Numbered from the stretch's first letter, positions 34,837-44,812 are shown. The stretch: 64,000 bases of DNA from CAZCTO01 sp964501725 (GCA_964501725.1 CAZCTO010000001.1:162716-226715), one strand, 5' to 3'. Made by a program: numbers and translations. Notes: generated from the letters alone by a model not told the origin.

Positions 34837-35693
34837 CAGGAATTGTACTCCTTCTGTGTTTTTTGAGGCACCTTCGAGTACATACGGGACTCTTTTCTCG
34901 TGTGTTCCGCTTTCTGTGAAAGCAGGATCACGTCAAATGGTCTGTCCTGATCCGCCGAGATCTGGTTACTGCGAAGCAGTTCCAGAACGGCCAGAAACCC
35001 AACGACCTTTTCCATCTTACTTGTCTCCGTCGCCGGAAACATTTCATGAAAAAACATTTTCCCCTTCTCAAGGAGTTTTTGCCATACGGTTTTCATTTTA
35101 TCACGAATTGATATCTTATCGCGCCTTAAAATATGGGTAATTTTTGAAGAAAGATCGGCAAATCGAATCGCATTTCGGGTACAAACCGACGAAATTGCCC
35201 TGTTAAGGCATTCCGGCTCGAATTCTGCGGGAGCGGGCGATACGGAAATCATTTGGGAACCGGGTGTAGACGGCAGTTTAAACATACAATTCGAATATAT
35301 TTTATAGCGCTCGCGCAGGTCCGAAGCCAGCACTTTACATCTTCTGTATTGTAAAAGCCGGATGACCAATTCTTCACGGGGATCTTCTTCATCGTCTGCG
35401 GACATTACCGCTTTTCGACCCGGAAGGAGCATTCTGGATTTAATATGTACCAGCGTTGCCGCCATAACCAGAAAATCCGAGGCGATATCCATATCAAGCG
35501 TTTTCATGTCACCGAGAAAGGTCATATACTGATCTGTGATCTCCGCAATCGGAATATCATAGATGTCGATGTCGTTTTTTTCGATCAGATGAAAAAGAAG
35601 ATCCAGCGGTCCTTCAAACTGCCTGATTTTCAAATCAGGAGCTTTACGTGCCGATCTGAATGATTCCCCTTCTCTTCCGATCTCAGAAAACAA
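34836..35693 (-). CDS. scpA: Segregation and condensation protein A
   Basis: Kleisin subunit that bridges the SMC heads in chromosome condensation. Motifs: IRQFEGPLDLLFHLIEKNDI and IAEITDQYMTF at the N-terminus, then ATLVHIKSRMLLP, and a winged-helix C-terminus near FLAVLELLRSNQI. The start is TTG at 35693, with GGAG 6 nt upstream inside the trpS end; no ATG precedes the conserved core. At 285 aa it has a basic ~25-residue extension after the winged helix. Confidence 0.94.
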   Translation of the reverse strand: MFSEIGREGESFRSARKAPDLKIRQFEGPLDLLFHLIEKNDIDIYDIPIAEITDQYMTFLGDMKTLDMDIASDFLVMAATLVHIKSRMLLPGRKAVMSADDEEDPREELVIRLLQYRRCKVLASDLRERYKIYSNCMFKLPSTPGSQMISVSPAPAEFEPECLNRAISSVCTRNAIRFADLSSKITHILRRDKISIRDKMKTVWQKLLEKGKMFFHEMFPATETSKMEKVVGFLAVLELLRSNQISADQDRPFDVILLSQKAEHTRKESRMYSKVPQKTQKEYNS

Positions 35694-35694
35694 A

Positions 35695-36684
35695 TTAGAC
35701 TCCGATCCGAACGGCTTCCCTGACTTCCGCCATGGTTGCTTCTGCTTTGATCCTTGCTTTTGCCGACCCTTCGTGAATAATCTCTATCAGATGTTTTTTG
35801 TTGCTCATAAGTTCCTGTCTGCGGTCATATATCGGTGTATGGAAGCACTCCATTTTTTCCTGAAGCATTCTTTTACAGGCAACACATCCGATACATCCGC
35901 CTTTACATTGCTGTTCAATATCGGATACGGCGGATTCGTTAAATACTTTATGAAAAGCAAAAACGGTACAAATGTCCGGATGACCCGGATCATCCTTACG
36001 AATTCTTGCCGGATCGGTAATCATGTTCATTACTTTCTTCTTGACATCATCCGGTGTATCCGCCAGTGCAATTGTATTATTGTAACTCTTGCTCATCTTG
36101 CGACCGTCGGTGCCGGGAAGCACTTTCGATTTTGTAAGAAGCGGCTGAGGCTCCGGGAACACTTCCTTGCCGTAGATATAATTGAACCGGCGTGCGAGTT
36201 CACGGGTAATCTCCAAATGAGGAATCTGGTCTTCTCCAACCGGTACAAAATCAGCCTTATAAATCAATATGTCCGCTGCCTGAAGCGTCGGATAACCCAG
36301 AAAACCGTACGTTGCTATATCCTTGTCGCCCATATTGGCCATCATATCTTTATAGGTCGGACATCTCTCGAGCCAGGACAGCGGTGTATTCATTCCGAGC
36401 AGCAAAAACAGTTCCGCGTGAACCGTTACCTCAGACTGCAAAAACAATGTCGCTTTATCGGGATCCAGTCCGCAACTTATAAAATCCGCCATCAAGCCGA
36501 TGGTGTTCTCCCGAAGCTTTGCAGTATCGTCATACCCGGTTGTCAGCGCATGCCAGTCCGCTATAAAAAAGTGGCAGTCATAATCGTCCTGAAGACGGAC
36601 CCAGTTCTCAAGCGCCCCGAAATAATTCCCGAGATGGATATTACCGGTCGGGCGGGATCCCGAGAGTACGATTTTCTTTTCCAT
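35695..36684 (-). CDS. trpS: Tryptophanyl-tRNA synthetase
   Basis: Class Ic synthetase. The HIGH-like motif is in PTGNIHLGNYFGAL, the KMSKS motif in DGRKMSKSYNN, and an AD-type middle motif in GEDQIPHLE. Cys pairs near residue 265 (CKGGCIGCVACK) match the cluster seen in many TrpRS. The open frame reaches 36750, but the ATG at 36684 has GGAGG 5 nt upstream; the product is 329 aa. It lies 31 nt after the protease gene and 1 nt before scpA. Confidence 0.96.
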   Translation of the reverse strand: MEKKIVLSGSRPTGNIHLGNYFGALENWVRLQDDYDCHFFIADWHALTTGYDDTAKLRENTIGLMADFISCGLDPDKATLFLQSEVTVHAELFLLLGMNTPLSWLERCPTYKDMMANMGDKDIATYGFLGYPTLQAADILIYKADFVPVGEDQIPHLEITRELARRFNYIYGKEVFPEPQPLLTKSKVLPGTDGRKMSKSYNNTIALADTPDDVKKKVMNMITDPARIRKDDPGHPDICTVFAFHKVFNESAVSDIEQQCKGGCIGCVACKRMLQEKMECFHTPIYDRRQELMSNKKHLIEIIHEGSAKARIKAEATMAEVREAVRIGV

Positions 36685-36715
36685 TGTTACCTCCGCCTTC
36701 CGGCAATAATCTGAA

Positions 36716-37462
36716 TCAAATATTAAGAATGACTCTTGCAAGTGAATCAATTGGTGTAATTATGATGTATTCGAAAGGATACATGATTTTTTCAACGATC
36801 CAAAAAAGAGGGCTGCGATTTGAAAGCATTCCGAAAATGATCAGTGCCAGGAGTCCCATGCTGAAATAGCGCTCATATTGTTGAAATTTGAGTCTGTATT
36901 TGTAGGGAATAAATGTCTCCAATATGTGGTATCCGTCCAGAGGAGGAAACGGCAAAAGGTTAAAGGCCATCAGAAGCAAATTAAAATAGTAAAATAAGTA
37001 TAACAGACTGGTTATGATTGCCTGCACTTTTATTGCCGCGTCACTGGAAAACATAAGACCTGTCTTAAAAAAAATGATAGTTACAGTAAGCATCAGAAAG
37101 TAAGCAATAAAAGCGGAGAGAAAATTGGCGGTCACTCCCGCCACACTGACGATGCGGATCGAAACATTACGATCTTTGAAGCGAGTCAGTCTGCCGTAGT
37201 TGACCGGTGTCGGTTTGGCCCAACCGAATCCGACAAAAAGCATCATCATTGTACCGATCGGATCCAGATGCGCCAGCGGATTCATCGTGAGTCTTCCCTG
37301 GAGCCTTGCGGTATCATCACCGAGCCGGTACGCCGAATAGGCATGCATGAGTTCATGAATGGAAAGAGAGTATGCAAGAACGATCAATATCGATATACCT
37401 TGAATAAACTTCTCGGAAAGCGATAATGAAGCAGCTTCAGGGCCGAATAAATATCTTAACAT
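36716..37462 (-). CDS. Site-2 protease family (M50) membrane protein
   Basis: Small intramembrane metalloprotease of the YwhC/Rv-type group. Zinc motif HELMH is in a hydrophobic helix (LSIHELMHAYSAYRLG), followed by GRLTMNPLAHLDPIG, GWAKPTPVNYGR and NLLPFPPLDG (third ligand motif). Five to six membrane segments fill its 248 aa. The substrate is unknown. It lies 17 nt after ileS and upstream of trpS-scpAB, the frequent M50-trpS-scpAB order in Clostridia. Confidence 0.9.
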   Translation of the reverse strand: MLRYLFGPEAASLSLSEKFIQGISILIVLAYSLSIHELMHAYSAYRLGDDTARLQGRLTMNPLAHLDPIGTMMMLFVGFGWAKPTPVNYGRLTRFKDRNVSIRIVSVAGVTANFLSAFIAYFLMLTVTIIFFKTGLMFSSDAAIKVQAIITSLLYLFYYFNLLLMAFNLLPFPPLDGYHILETFIPYKYRLKFQQYERYFSMGLLALIIFGMLSNRSPLFWIVEKIMYPFEYIIITPIDSLARVILNI

Positions 37463-37479
37463 CTGTTGCTCCTTACTTG

Positions 37480-40400
37480 TCAGTTGTCTGTTTTGATCGA
37501 AAAGAAGACCTTCTCACCGTTTATATCCCATTCTTTTATATGTTCGCCCGTTCCCTCCGTGATTTCGGAAGCCAGCACTTCCGAAGCAATGAAGTCGCGG
37601 TGCGATTTCATGATATCAGAAATCCTGTCGTTTCCTTTATACTGCAGAGCTATCCTGTCCGTAACCTCAAAACCGGATTCTTTGCGCTGTGTCTGCACTT
37701 TGGATACGATTTCGCGAACAAAGCCTTCTTCTATAAGTTCATCCGTAAGCATTGTATCAAGGGATACTGTGTATTCACGCTCCGACTGGGTCGACAGTCC
37801 TTCCGGTTGTACTGTCTCAACAATCAGATCGTCCTTTTCGAGCGTGAATTTCTCACCATCCACCTCAATTTCAATACTCCCCTTCTCCTCCAATTGCTTC
37901 ATGGTGGATTTGCCGGGCAGCAATGCGATCACTTCTTTCGCCGCATTGAGCTTTGACCCTAACTTTTTACCAAGTGTCCTCAGTTGAGGCTTGAAAGAAA
38001 AGTCGATCAGTTCCGCTGCGTTCTCAAGGAAAACGATCTCGCGCACATTGAGTTCTTCACGAATAATCGCGCAAAAATCTTCCGGCAGCGTCATCGGTGC
38101 GACTGCGAAAAGCTTTGAGAGCGGTTGACGATTCTTAATCGCGGCAGCATTTCTGCAGGCTCTTCCGAGAAAAACGATCTGTTGTGCAACGGACATCTTC
38201 TCTTCGAGTTCGCGATCAATCAGTGAGGCGTTTGATTCCGGGAAATCACACATATGGACCGACAACGGCACGTTGTTATTATCCATACGCACGATGTTTT
38301 GATAGATCGCCTCAGTAATATAGGGAACAAACGGTGCGGCTACGCGAATGAAGCTCTCCAGCACGGTATAAAGCGTCATATAGGCATTGATCTTATCCTG
38401 ATCCATGTCGCTGCCCCAGAAGCGTTCACGGCATCTGCGGACATACCAGTTGGAGAGCTCGTCCACAAATTCTTCCATAAGTCTGCTGGCGACTGTGATA
38501 TCGTAGGAAATCATTTTCGCTTCGACCTGGCCAATCAACGTATGCAGTCTTGAGAGTATCCAACGATCCATCGCCGGCAGATCCGTCTTGGAAAGGCTGT
38601 ATTTTGCCGGATCAAAACCATCGATGTTTGCGTACATCACGTAGAACGCATAGGTGTTCCAAAGCGTTCCCATGAATTTTCTTTGTACTTCGGATACGCC
38701 GCTGTCCGAGAAACGACTCGGCAACCACGGTGCGCTGGTACTGCAGAAGTACCATCTGGCCGCATCGGCACCCTGCTTGTTGAGGATGTCCCACGGATCT
38801 ACGACGTTTCCCTTGTGCTTACTCATCTTAATGCCGTCTTTATCCTGAACAAGTCCCATGACGATACAGTTTTCAAACGGCGAGCTTCCGAACAGTTGCG
38901 TTCCGATCGCAAGCAGTGAATAAAACCATCCGCGCGTCTGGTCGAGTGCTTCGGAAATAAACTGGGACGGATAGTGGCTCTCGAAAAACGCCTTATTTTC
39001 AAAGGGATAGTGATATTGCGCAAAAGGCATTGCGCCGGAATCAAACCAACAGTCGATGACCTCGGATACACGGGTCATGAGCGCGCCGCATTTGTCGCAG
39101 GTGAGGTGAACCGCGTCCACATAAGGCTTATGCAACTCGATCGTATCGGGACAGTCCGGCGACATGCGTTTCAGTTCCTCAATGGAGCCGATACAGTGTC
39201 TGTGTCCGCATCCGCATTCCCAGACAGGAAGCGGTGTTCCCCAGTAACGTTCACGGGAAATGCCCCAGTCGACGACGTTATCCAGAAAATTACCCATACG
39301 GCCGTCCCGGATACTTTCGGGATACCAACTCACGGACTTATTCGAACCGACCAGTTTCTCCTTGACTTGCGTCATGGCAATAAACCAGGATGTTCTCGCA
39401 TAATAAATTAATGGGGTGTCACAGCGCCAGCAATAGGGATAATCATGCTCGTAAGGGTGTTTTTTGAGAAGTTTCCCCTCGGCATTCAGCTTCTTCACCA
39501 GTAGCGGATCCGCATCTTTAACAAAAACGCCCGCGAATTCCAGTGTCTCCTCCGGAAGTGTTCCGTCCTCACGAACCAGCTGAACAAAAGGAAGGTTGAA
39601 TTTCTTACCTACCCGCGCGTCATCCTCACCGAAGGCCGGCGCGATATGAACGATACCGGTTCCGTCGTTCATCGTGACATATGAGTCCGATGTGACACGG
39701 AAAGCATCCATGCCGCTTTTCCGGACGGTTTCTTCCGCGTAAGAGAACAGCGGCTCGTACTTCATGCCGACCAGGTCCGCGCCCTTGAAACGCTTTTGGA
39801 TCGTAAATTCCTCGAAAAGCATGGGCACAAGAACGCCTGCCATATAATAGTGGGTGTTTTTTTCAGAGCCGTCCGTATCCTTGGGTACAGTGATCAAAAC
39901 ATATTCTTCATCCGGGTTGACGCAAAGGCCGACATTCGATGGCAGCGTCCAGGGTGTTGTCGTCCAGGAGGCAAAATAGGTGTTATCTTCACCTTCTACT
40001 TTGAATCTTACAAATACCGATGTTTCCTTAACCAGTTTATACCCTTGGGCAACCTCATGGCTGGACAGCGACGTTCCGCAGCGGGGGCAGTACGGCACAA
40101 TCTTATGCCCCTTATAGAGCATGCCCTTGTCCCACATCGTACGAAGCGCCCACCACTCCGACTCAATATAATCATTCTCGTAAGTAACATAAGGATGCTC
40201 CATATCTGCCCAAAAGCCGACACGGTCCGACATCAGTTCCCACTCGTCTTTATACTTCCAGACCGATTCCTTACATTTCCTGATAAACGGTTCTACCCCG
40301 TACTTTTCAATCTGCGGTTTACCGTTTATTCCCAGAGCCTTTTCGACTTCAAGCTCGACCGGCAATCCGTGCGTATCCCAACCAGCCTTGAACTCGACAC

Positions 40401-40635
40401 GCTCGCCCTTCATGGAGTGAAATCGCGGAATAACATCTTTAATAACACGCGTCTTGATGTGCCCGAAATGCGGTTTTCCGTTCGCCGTCGGAGGTCCGTC
40501 GTAAAGGGTAAATGAAGGAACGCCGTCCTTCTGCTCGCGAATGGATTTATTCCGTATATTATTTTCCTTCCAGAACGCGAGAATCTCCTTCTCCCGCTCC
40601 ACAAAATTCATGTCTGTCGAAACCTTTTTATACAT
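37480..40635 (-). CDS. ileS: Isoleucyl-tRNA synthetase (type II form)
   Basis: Charges tRNA-Ile with editing of valine. HIGH-like motif in PPTANGKPHFGHIKTRV, a CP1 editing domain (~190-400), Cys clusters (CPRCG, CDKCG), the KMSKS motif in GIKMSKHKGNVVDPWD and an anticodon-binding domain. The C-terminal ~200 residues match the eukaryote-like type II IleRS (EEGFVREIVSKVQTQRKESG) rather than the zinc-finger end of type I; type II enzymes tend to resist mupirocin. The length is 1051 aa. It has its own promoter. Confidence 0.96.
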   Translation of the reverse strand: MYKKVSTDMNFVEREKEILAFWKENNIRNKSIREQKDGVPSFTLYDGPPTANGKPHFGHIKTRVIKDVIPRFHSMKGERVEFKAGWDTHGLPVELEVEKALGINGKPQIEKYGVEPFIRKCKESVWKYKDEWELMSDRVGFWADMEHPYVTYENDYIESEWWALRTMWDKGMLYKGHKIVPYCPRCGTSLSSHEVAQGYKLVKETSVFVRFKVEGEDNTYFASWTTTPWTLPSNVGLCVNPDEEYVLITVPKDTDGSEKNTHYYMAGVLVPMLFEEFTIQKRFKGADLVGMKYEPLFSYAEETVRKSGMDAFRVTSDSYVTMNDGTGIVHIAPAFGEDDARVGKKFNLPFVQLVREDGTLPEETLEFAGVFVKDADPLLVKKLNAEGKLLKKHPYEHDYPYCWRCDTPLIYYARTSWFIAMTQVKEKLVGSNKSVSWYPESIRDGRMGNFLDNVVDWGISRERYWGTPLPVWECGCGHRHCIGSIEELKRMSPDCPDTIELHKPYVDAVHLTCDKCGALMTRVSEVIDCWFDSGAMPFAQYHYPFENKAFFESHYPSQFISEALDQTRGWFYSLLAIGTQLFGSSPFENCIVMGLVQDKDGIKMSKHKGNVVDPWDILNKQGADAARWYFCSTSAPWLPSRFSDSGVSEVQRKFMGTLWNTYAFYVMYANIDGFDPAKYSLSKTDLPAMDRWILSRLHTLIGQVEAKMISYDITVASRLMEEFVDELSNWYVRRCRERFWGSDMDQDKINAYMTLYTVLESFIRVAAPFVPYITEAIYQNIVRMDNNNVPLSVHMCDFPESNASLIDRELEEKMSVAQQIVFLGRACRNAAAIKNRQPLSKLFAVAPMTLPEDFCAIIREELNVREIVFLENAAELIDFSFKPQLRTLGKKLGSKLNAAKEVIALLPGKSTMKQLEEKGSIEIEVDGEKFTLEKDDLIVETVQPEGLSTQSEREYTVSLDTMLTDELIEEGFVREIVSKVQTQRKESGFEVTDRIALQYKGNDRISDIMKSHRDFIASEVLASEITEGTGEHIKEWDINGEKVFFSIKTDN

Positions 40636-40708
40636 GGTTCCCCCTCATAAAAGCTAAATCGCTTGTGTATTCCCGTCCCTGTTACGGGGTAGTAAAACTC
40701 AAATGTTA

Positions 40709-40738
40709 ATTATATGGATTTGCCGGGAAGAATGTCAA
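40709..40738 (-). promoter_or_regulatory. Sigma-A promoter of ileS
   Basis: Perfect TTGACA, an 18-nt spacer and perfect TATAAT on the minus strand. The leader to the ileS ATG is only about 65 nt, with no T-box conserved bases, so tRNA-sensing attenuation is not indicated. Confidence 0.82.
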
Positions 40739-40800
40739 CAAAAACACCGAAAACTCCGTATTTTTGTAGCATTTGCATTCAGAAAAACCTATGTTTTCTT

Positions 40801-41424
40801 TTAACCTCTCGCCTCAACGATATAAGCCGATTCCAAATCCGAAGTGTGTATTGCGATAACTCCGGGATATACCGCTCCGGACTCGGCAAAAGGATCCGGA
40901 TATCCGTTGCGGTCGGATCCCATGTGAAGCCTTATCATTGCATATTCCTCATCGGTCAGCCTGATATGGCTCTGGATATAATAACATGATTTCTCTCCGT
41001 GTCCGACCGGGAAAGCGTCGCGGACCGACCAGACTTCTTTCTCGACCCAGTTGGCAACCTCTTTGCCGTATGGCCCCATTTTCGTGCCTTCTTTGACGTT
41101 TTTTACTTCTCTTACATAAAAGTTCACTTTGCAAAGGTCGTGAAGCAATGACGTAATGATCAGCGTATCCGATCGCAATTCAAGCAAACCGGATTCAACT
41201 TTTCCTTTTAAAAGTCTGTACACATTGAGGCTGTGACTGGCAAGGCCGCCTTCGCAGGCAAGGTGGTACTTGGTGGAAGCGGGGGCTGTAAAAAAGTCCG
41301 TCTTCTGTTCAATCCACTCCATCAAATGATCCATCCCGGGCCTTCCGGTTGACCTGAGAAGTTCCCGGATCTCTGCTTTATTTCGAACTATCTCTTCCGG
41401 AGAGACGGTCATTTCGCTGCTCAT
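40801..41424 (-). CDS. HD-domain protein (putative phosphohydrolase)
   Basis: Contains the metal-binding HD signature: a His in GGLASHSLNVYRLL followed by SLLHDLCKVNFY. An N-terminal helical region covers residues 1-50. The length is 207 aa. HD proteins of this type are found in many Clostridia, but the substrate (nucleotide or other phosphoester) is not known. It sits between ileS and an RluA-like gene with ~100-nt and ~165-nt gaps, so it is probably transcribed alone or from the upstream genes. Confidence 0.8.
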   Translation of the reverse strand: MSSEMTVSPEEIVRNKAEIRELLRSTGRPGMDHLMEWIEQKTDFFTAPASTKYHLACEGGLASHSLNVYRLLKGKVESGLLELRSDTLIITSLLHDLCKVNFYVREVKNVKEGTKMGPYGKEVANWVEKEVWSVRDAFPVGHGEKSCYYIQSHIRLTDEEYAMIRLHMGSDRNGYPDPFAESGAVYPGVIAIHTSDLESAYIVEARG

Positions 41425-41523
41425 TTTTCCTTCACCCTGCTTTCCTGCTCCGGTTATTTGTGTGGTTCAATCCGGGAACGCTACCGGACCGCTCGTGTAT
41501 AAATAATCAGTTGCATTCAATAT

Positions 41524-42252
41524 TCATTGTTCAAAAAGCACCCAAGGTCTGATCGATCGCAATGGGAGTTCAAAAACCATTGTCTCATTTGTAACGGGAT
41601 GCCGCAATGTCATCGAGTATGATTCAAGACAAATATCACCGTCATACAAGGTTTGCGGGTCGTACTTTCTGTCGCCCAGGATCGGGTAACCGGCATGCGC
41701 AAGTTGGGCTCTTATTTGATGGGATCTGCCGGTCAACAGTTCAATACGCAGTAGCGTGAGGTCTGTATTGACGTTACCTTTTCCTCCCGGATCGGCATTT
41801 TCTTTTCTTCCGATTACCAGATATCGAAGTCTGGCTTCTTTTGCGCTGTCCGGCGCATTCTCTTTCTCGAAAACCGTCACCTTGTTTTCCGTTTCATCCT
41901 TGATAATTGCTCCGAATAGTTCTCCTGACTCCGATAATACGTGACCTTTTACAATCGCGCGATATAGTTTTGTCACTTCGCGATTTCGTATTTGAGCACT
42001 GATTCGCGAGGCGCATTTACTTGTCTTTGCAAAAACCATTACCCCGGAAACCGGTCTGTCCAGGCGATGAAGTAATCCGAGAAATGCCTCACCGGGCTTA
42101 TTATATTTGTTTTTCAAATACTCCTTAAGAAGAGTCAGCATATCGGGATCGCCGGATATGTCAGCCTGCGATAAAATACCGGCCGGCTTCCTCGCGACCA
42201 GAAGATGATTGTCCTCATATAATATTTCGGGAATATCGTTGCGATTTTTCAT
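41524..42252 (-). CDS. RluA-family pseudouridine synthase
   Basis: Isomerises uridines in rRNA or tRNA. The catalytic Asp lies in LHRLDRPVSGVMVFAK. Further motifs are KLYRAIVKGH and LLTGRSHQIRAQLAHAGYPILGD. There is no N-terminal S4 domain, and the 242-aa size suggests a compact form such as RluC/D-like or TruC-like; the target site is not predictable. It starts directly after the methyltransferase stop, so both RNA-modifying genes are coupled. Confidence 0.9.
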   Translation of the reverse strand: MKNRNDIPEILYEDNHLLVARKPAGILSQADISGDPDMLTLLKEYLKNKYNKPGEAFLGLLHRLDRPVSGVMVFAKTSKCASRISAQIRNREVTKLYRAIVKGHVLSESGELFGAIIKDETENKVTVFEKENAPDSAKEARLRYLVIGRKENADPGGKGNVNTDLTLLRIELLTGRSHQIRAQLAHAGYPILGDRKYDPQTLYDGDICLESYSMTLRHPVTNETMVFELPLRSIRPWVLFEQ

Positions 42253-43155
42253 CTATTCGCCTGCCGGCGTCCATCTGCCGACTGCACCGCACGGAAGGAT
42301 CATATCCATCTGCGATGCCGGGAGTCCGAGTTCTCCTGCGGTGACATGGCCGCCGCGTGCTGTTCTCGCGGTCAAACGTAAAATGTTGTCGAGCACCTGA
42401 GCGGAAAGGCCGGTTGTATACGAATTAAGAATAAAAAACAACGGCTTATCAGAAAGCAGATCCGTGCACTTCTTCACCAGCGGAAACAGTGCTTCCTCCA
42501 ATTTCCATAGTTCACCGGTCGGGCCTCTTCCGTATGCGGGAGGATCCATAATGATCCCGTCATATTTTCTGCCTCTGCGTAGCTCCCGGTCAACAAATCG
42601 GACACAGTCCTCGGCAATGAAACGGATAAAGTTGTTGTTAAGCTTGGATGCGACAACATTTTCCTTGGCACGGGCTATCATTCCTTTGGATGCATCAACG
42701 TGAACGATTTCACCGGCACCGGCAACGGCACAAGCTAATGTTGCACCCCCCGTATAGGCGAACAGGTTGAGAATCCTGGGTTTTCGACCTTCCAAAACTT
42801 CACGGCGGATTATATTCCCGCAGAAATCCCAATTCACCGATTGCTCCGGAAAAAGGCCGGTATGCTTGAAACTTGTTGGCTCAATGATAAATGTTAAGTC
42901 TCCTCCGACAGCCGGATACTTAATCGTCCATTTATCAGGGAATGACACCAGCGTGGACCAATACCCGCCGCCGGATTCACTTCTGTGGTACAAGCCGTTA
43001 GGTTTAGGCCATTGACCTTTATCCTCTGAGATCGCTTTCGGCCAAATCGCCTGAGGATCCGGCCGCTGAAGCAAAACCTTCCCCCACCGCTCCAATTTCT
43101 CACCGTCACCGGCAAACAACAATTCAAAATCGACAAAACGATCTGCCAAATACAT
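42253..43155 (-). CDS. Class I SAM-dependent methyltransferase, RlmI/RlmK-like
   Basis: Rossmann-fold methyltransferase. The SAM-binding motif is NLFAYTGGATLACA, with HVDASKGM as the acidic strand-2 motif and IMDPPAYGRGP as the NPPY-like catalytic motif. It resembles the catalytic domain of RlmI (23S rRNA m5C) but has no N-terminal PUA domain at 300 aa, so its target may differ. The ATG at 43155 has GGGGGAG upstream. The preceding terminator suggests that it starts a new unit with the RluA-like gene. Confidence 0.85.
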   Translation of the reverse strand: MYLADRFVDFELLFAGDGEKLERWGKVLLQRPDPQAIWPKAISEDKGQWPKPNGLYHRSESGGGYWSTLVSFPDKWTIKYPAVGGDLTFIIEPTSFKHTGLFPEQSVNWDFCGNIIRREVLEGRKPRILNLFAYTGGATLACAVAGAGEIVHVDASKGMIARAKENVVASKLNNNFIRFIAEDCVRFVDRELRRGRKYDGIIMDPPAYGRGPTGELWKLEEALFPLVKKCTDLLSDKPLFFILNSYTTGLSAQVLDNILRLTARTARGGHVTAGELGLPASQMDMILPCGAVGRWTPAGE

Positions 43156-43197
43156 TTGTACTCCCCCGAAAAATAGCCTGAAATTATTATAACAAAA

Positions 43198-43231
43198 AGA
43201 TACTGCCTTCGCACAATCGAAGACAGTATCT
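43198..43231 (-). terminator. Intrinsic terminator after the lipoprotein pair
   Basis: Long inverted repeat AGATACTGCCTTCG / CGAAGACAGTATCT (one wobble, 6-nt loop) followed by TTTTTGTT in the minus direction, 28 nt past the lipoprotein stop. Confidence 0.9.
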
Positions 43232-43258
43232 GCATAAATACTTATTATCTATAGATAA

Positions 43259-44812
43259 TCAGCCAACCGTTATCGAAGAATCCGCAAGAACAGTACCGTC
43301 AGTCGTAGATATGACTACCCGGTAAGTATCCGCGGCAAGTGCCGATTCATCTTCGTTGGCGTAATAAAAATAATATGAACTCATTCCATTATCCAGAGTG
43401 ACCGTATATTGCCATAGTGAAACCGTTCCGTTTGTACCGAAAAATTCGCAGTTCAAATTGAGTCCCGAAAAATCCCGGGAAAAAAATACATCATAATTCA
43501 ACGAATTAACACCTATCGGGTAAGCAGTCACATACCCCTCAGTATTATAATCATACCATCCCTGATTCGTGATGGATGCAAGCACCGTAGCTGAATCGTA
43601 CGTAGCGGACGGAAAGTATTCATCATACTGTGCCTGTGTAATGGATCCGCTCTCAAGCAATTCATCGAATGCATTCAGTATAATCTCATCAAAAACAGTT
43701 TCATCCATTTTGTTCATCGGATCGATATTGAACTCCATATCACTAAATTGGCAGAAATCGTATGGAATAAATTCAACATACCAAGCCTCGGAAATATCAT
43801 CATAAAATAGACTTATCGTACCACTGGACGCATAATTATTATTGGAGTTCTGGAATTCCGCGACAACCAACTTGCCAAATGAATTCAGGTAATCTATATA
43901 TTCCGGTTCCGCAGGGCCTGTTCCTTCATTAACCATCGCGTCAACATACGGCTTGACCAAGTCAGACATCGTTTGAACGTCCGAAGAGACCCGGTCAAGT
44001 GCAGACGGATAGTCAGGATACCAATAGTCAATCCCGAAAGAAATCTCCGTATCCGTGGATGTTTCCGTTTCGGTGATTTCATAAGTCATCTCACCCAACA
44101 CAGCATCAAACAGTTCTGCGGAACCGCTATAAACCGGGTCAATAAAATCGTCTTCTACGAAATATCCATCCGACATCACAGATACGATGTCAAAATCACC
44201 GGCCTTCAAAGCTTCAAGGAAGTCCGTGGCGACTTTAACGGGGTCTGATGCTATCGACAGTTCCAGCGCCGCAAAGGGTTCGCCGAGTATCTCTGAAAGC
44301 TCGGAAGTATCTGAAATCAACCACTCTTCTTCATCGTCGTCGAATTCCAGATCCAGCGTGATCTCATGGTCTTCCGTAGGAGCAGCCTTGTCATCGATTG
44401 CCGCCTTGAGTATTTCGGCGTCAAAATCTTCTTCAAGACTATCGATGACCGCATCCAAATCGATGGTTGTCAAAACGACATCGCAACTCCCCTCGCCGTC
44501 TTTCTGATCGCCCTCGGAAGAATCAATTTCATAGGTAATCTTCTCAAACGCGAATTTCATCAGGTCTTCCGCGCCTTCATCGGAGAATTTCAAATCGGCA
44601 AACGGTGTATCTGCAGCCAAATCCGATTCATATGAATCATCCGCAAAGTCTCCGTCGGCAATTGCGTCCAGATAATCGGACACAACCGATTCAATTTCCT
44701 TTCCTGCTTTGTTTGACTTGCCGGGCAATAATCCACAGGAAGTCATCATAAAACACCCTGCAACCAGAAGTGATATAAGCGAAAGATTTTTCCTTTTGGC
44801 AAAAGTAAACAT
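43259..44812 (-). CDS. Predicted lipoprotein, paralog 1 of a tandem pair
   Basis: Unknown function. A signal peptide is followed by lipobox-like cysteines (LVAGC, Cys20, or MTSC, Cys26), so the protein is probably membrane-anchored. Two weakly similar acidic segments follow: VSDYLDAIADGDFAD...FEKITYEID and ATDFLEALKAGDFDI...GEMTYEITE. They look like an internal duplication of an NTF2-like/DUF-type domain. The C-terminal third is beta-rich and aromatic. The 517-aa protein is strongly acidic. Its first ~210 residues are almost identical to those of the next gene, then diverge to moderate similarity. Confidence 0.85.
   Translation of the reverse strand: MFTFAKRKNLSLISLLVAGCFMMTSCGLLPGKSNKAGKEIESVVSDYLDAIADGDFADDSYESDLAADTPFADLKFSDEGAEDLMKFAFEKITYEIDSSEGDQKDGEGSCDVVLTTIDLDAVIDSLEEDFDAEILKAAIDDKAAPTEDHEITLDLEFDDDEEEWLISDTSELSEILGEPFAALELSIASDPVKVATDFLEALKAGDFDIVSVMSDGYFVEDDFIDPVYSGSAELFDAVLGEMTYEITETETSTDTEISFGIDYWYPDYPSALDRVSSDVQTMSDLVKPYVDAMVNEGTGPAEPEYIDYLNSFGKLVVAEFQNSNNNYASSGTISLFYDDISEAWYVEFIPYDFCQFSDMEFNIDPMNKMDETVFDEIILNAFDELLESGSITQAQYDEYFPSATYDSATVLASITNQGWYDYNTEGYVTAYPIGVNSLNYDVFFSRDFSGLNLNCEFFGTNGTVSLWQYTVTLDNGMSSYYFYYANEDESALAADTYRVVISTTDGTVLADSSITVG

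Noticed and set aside
35773..36714. 313-codon plus-strand open frame
   Set aside because: Antisense shadow of trpS, rich in Cys, Arg and His as expected of a shadow frame.
44187..44507. Identical 106-codon plus-strand frames at 44187 and 45842
   Set aside because: Both are antisense to the duplicated lipoprotein half; identity is due to the DNA repeat.
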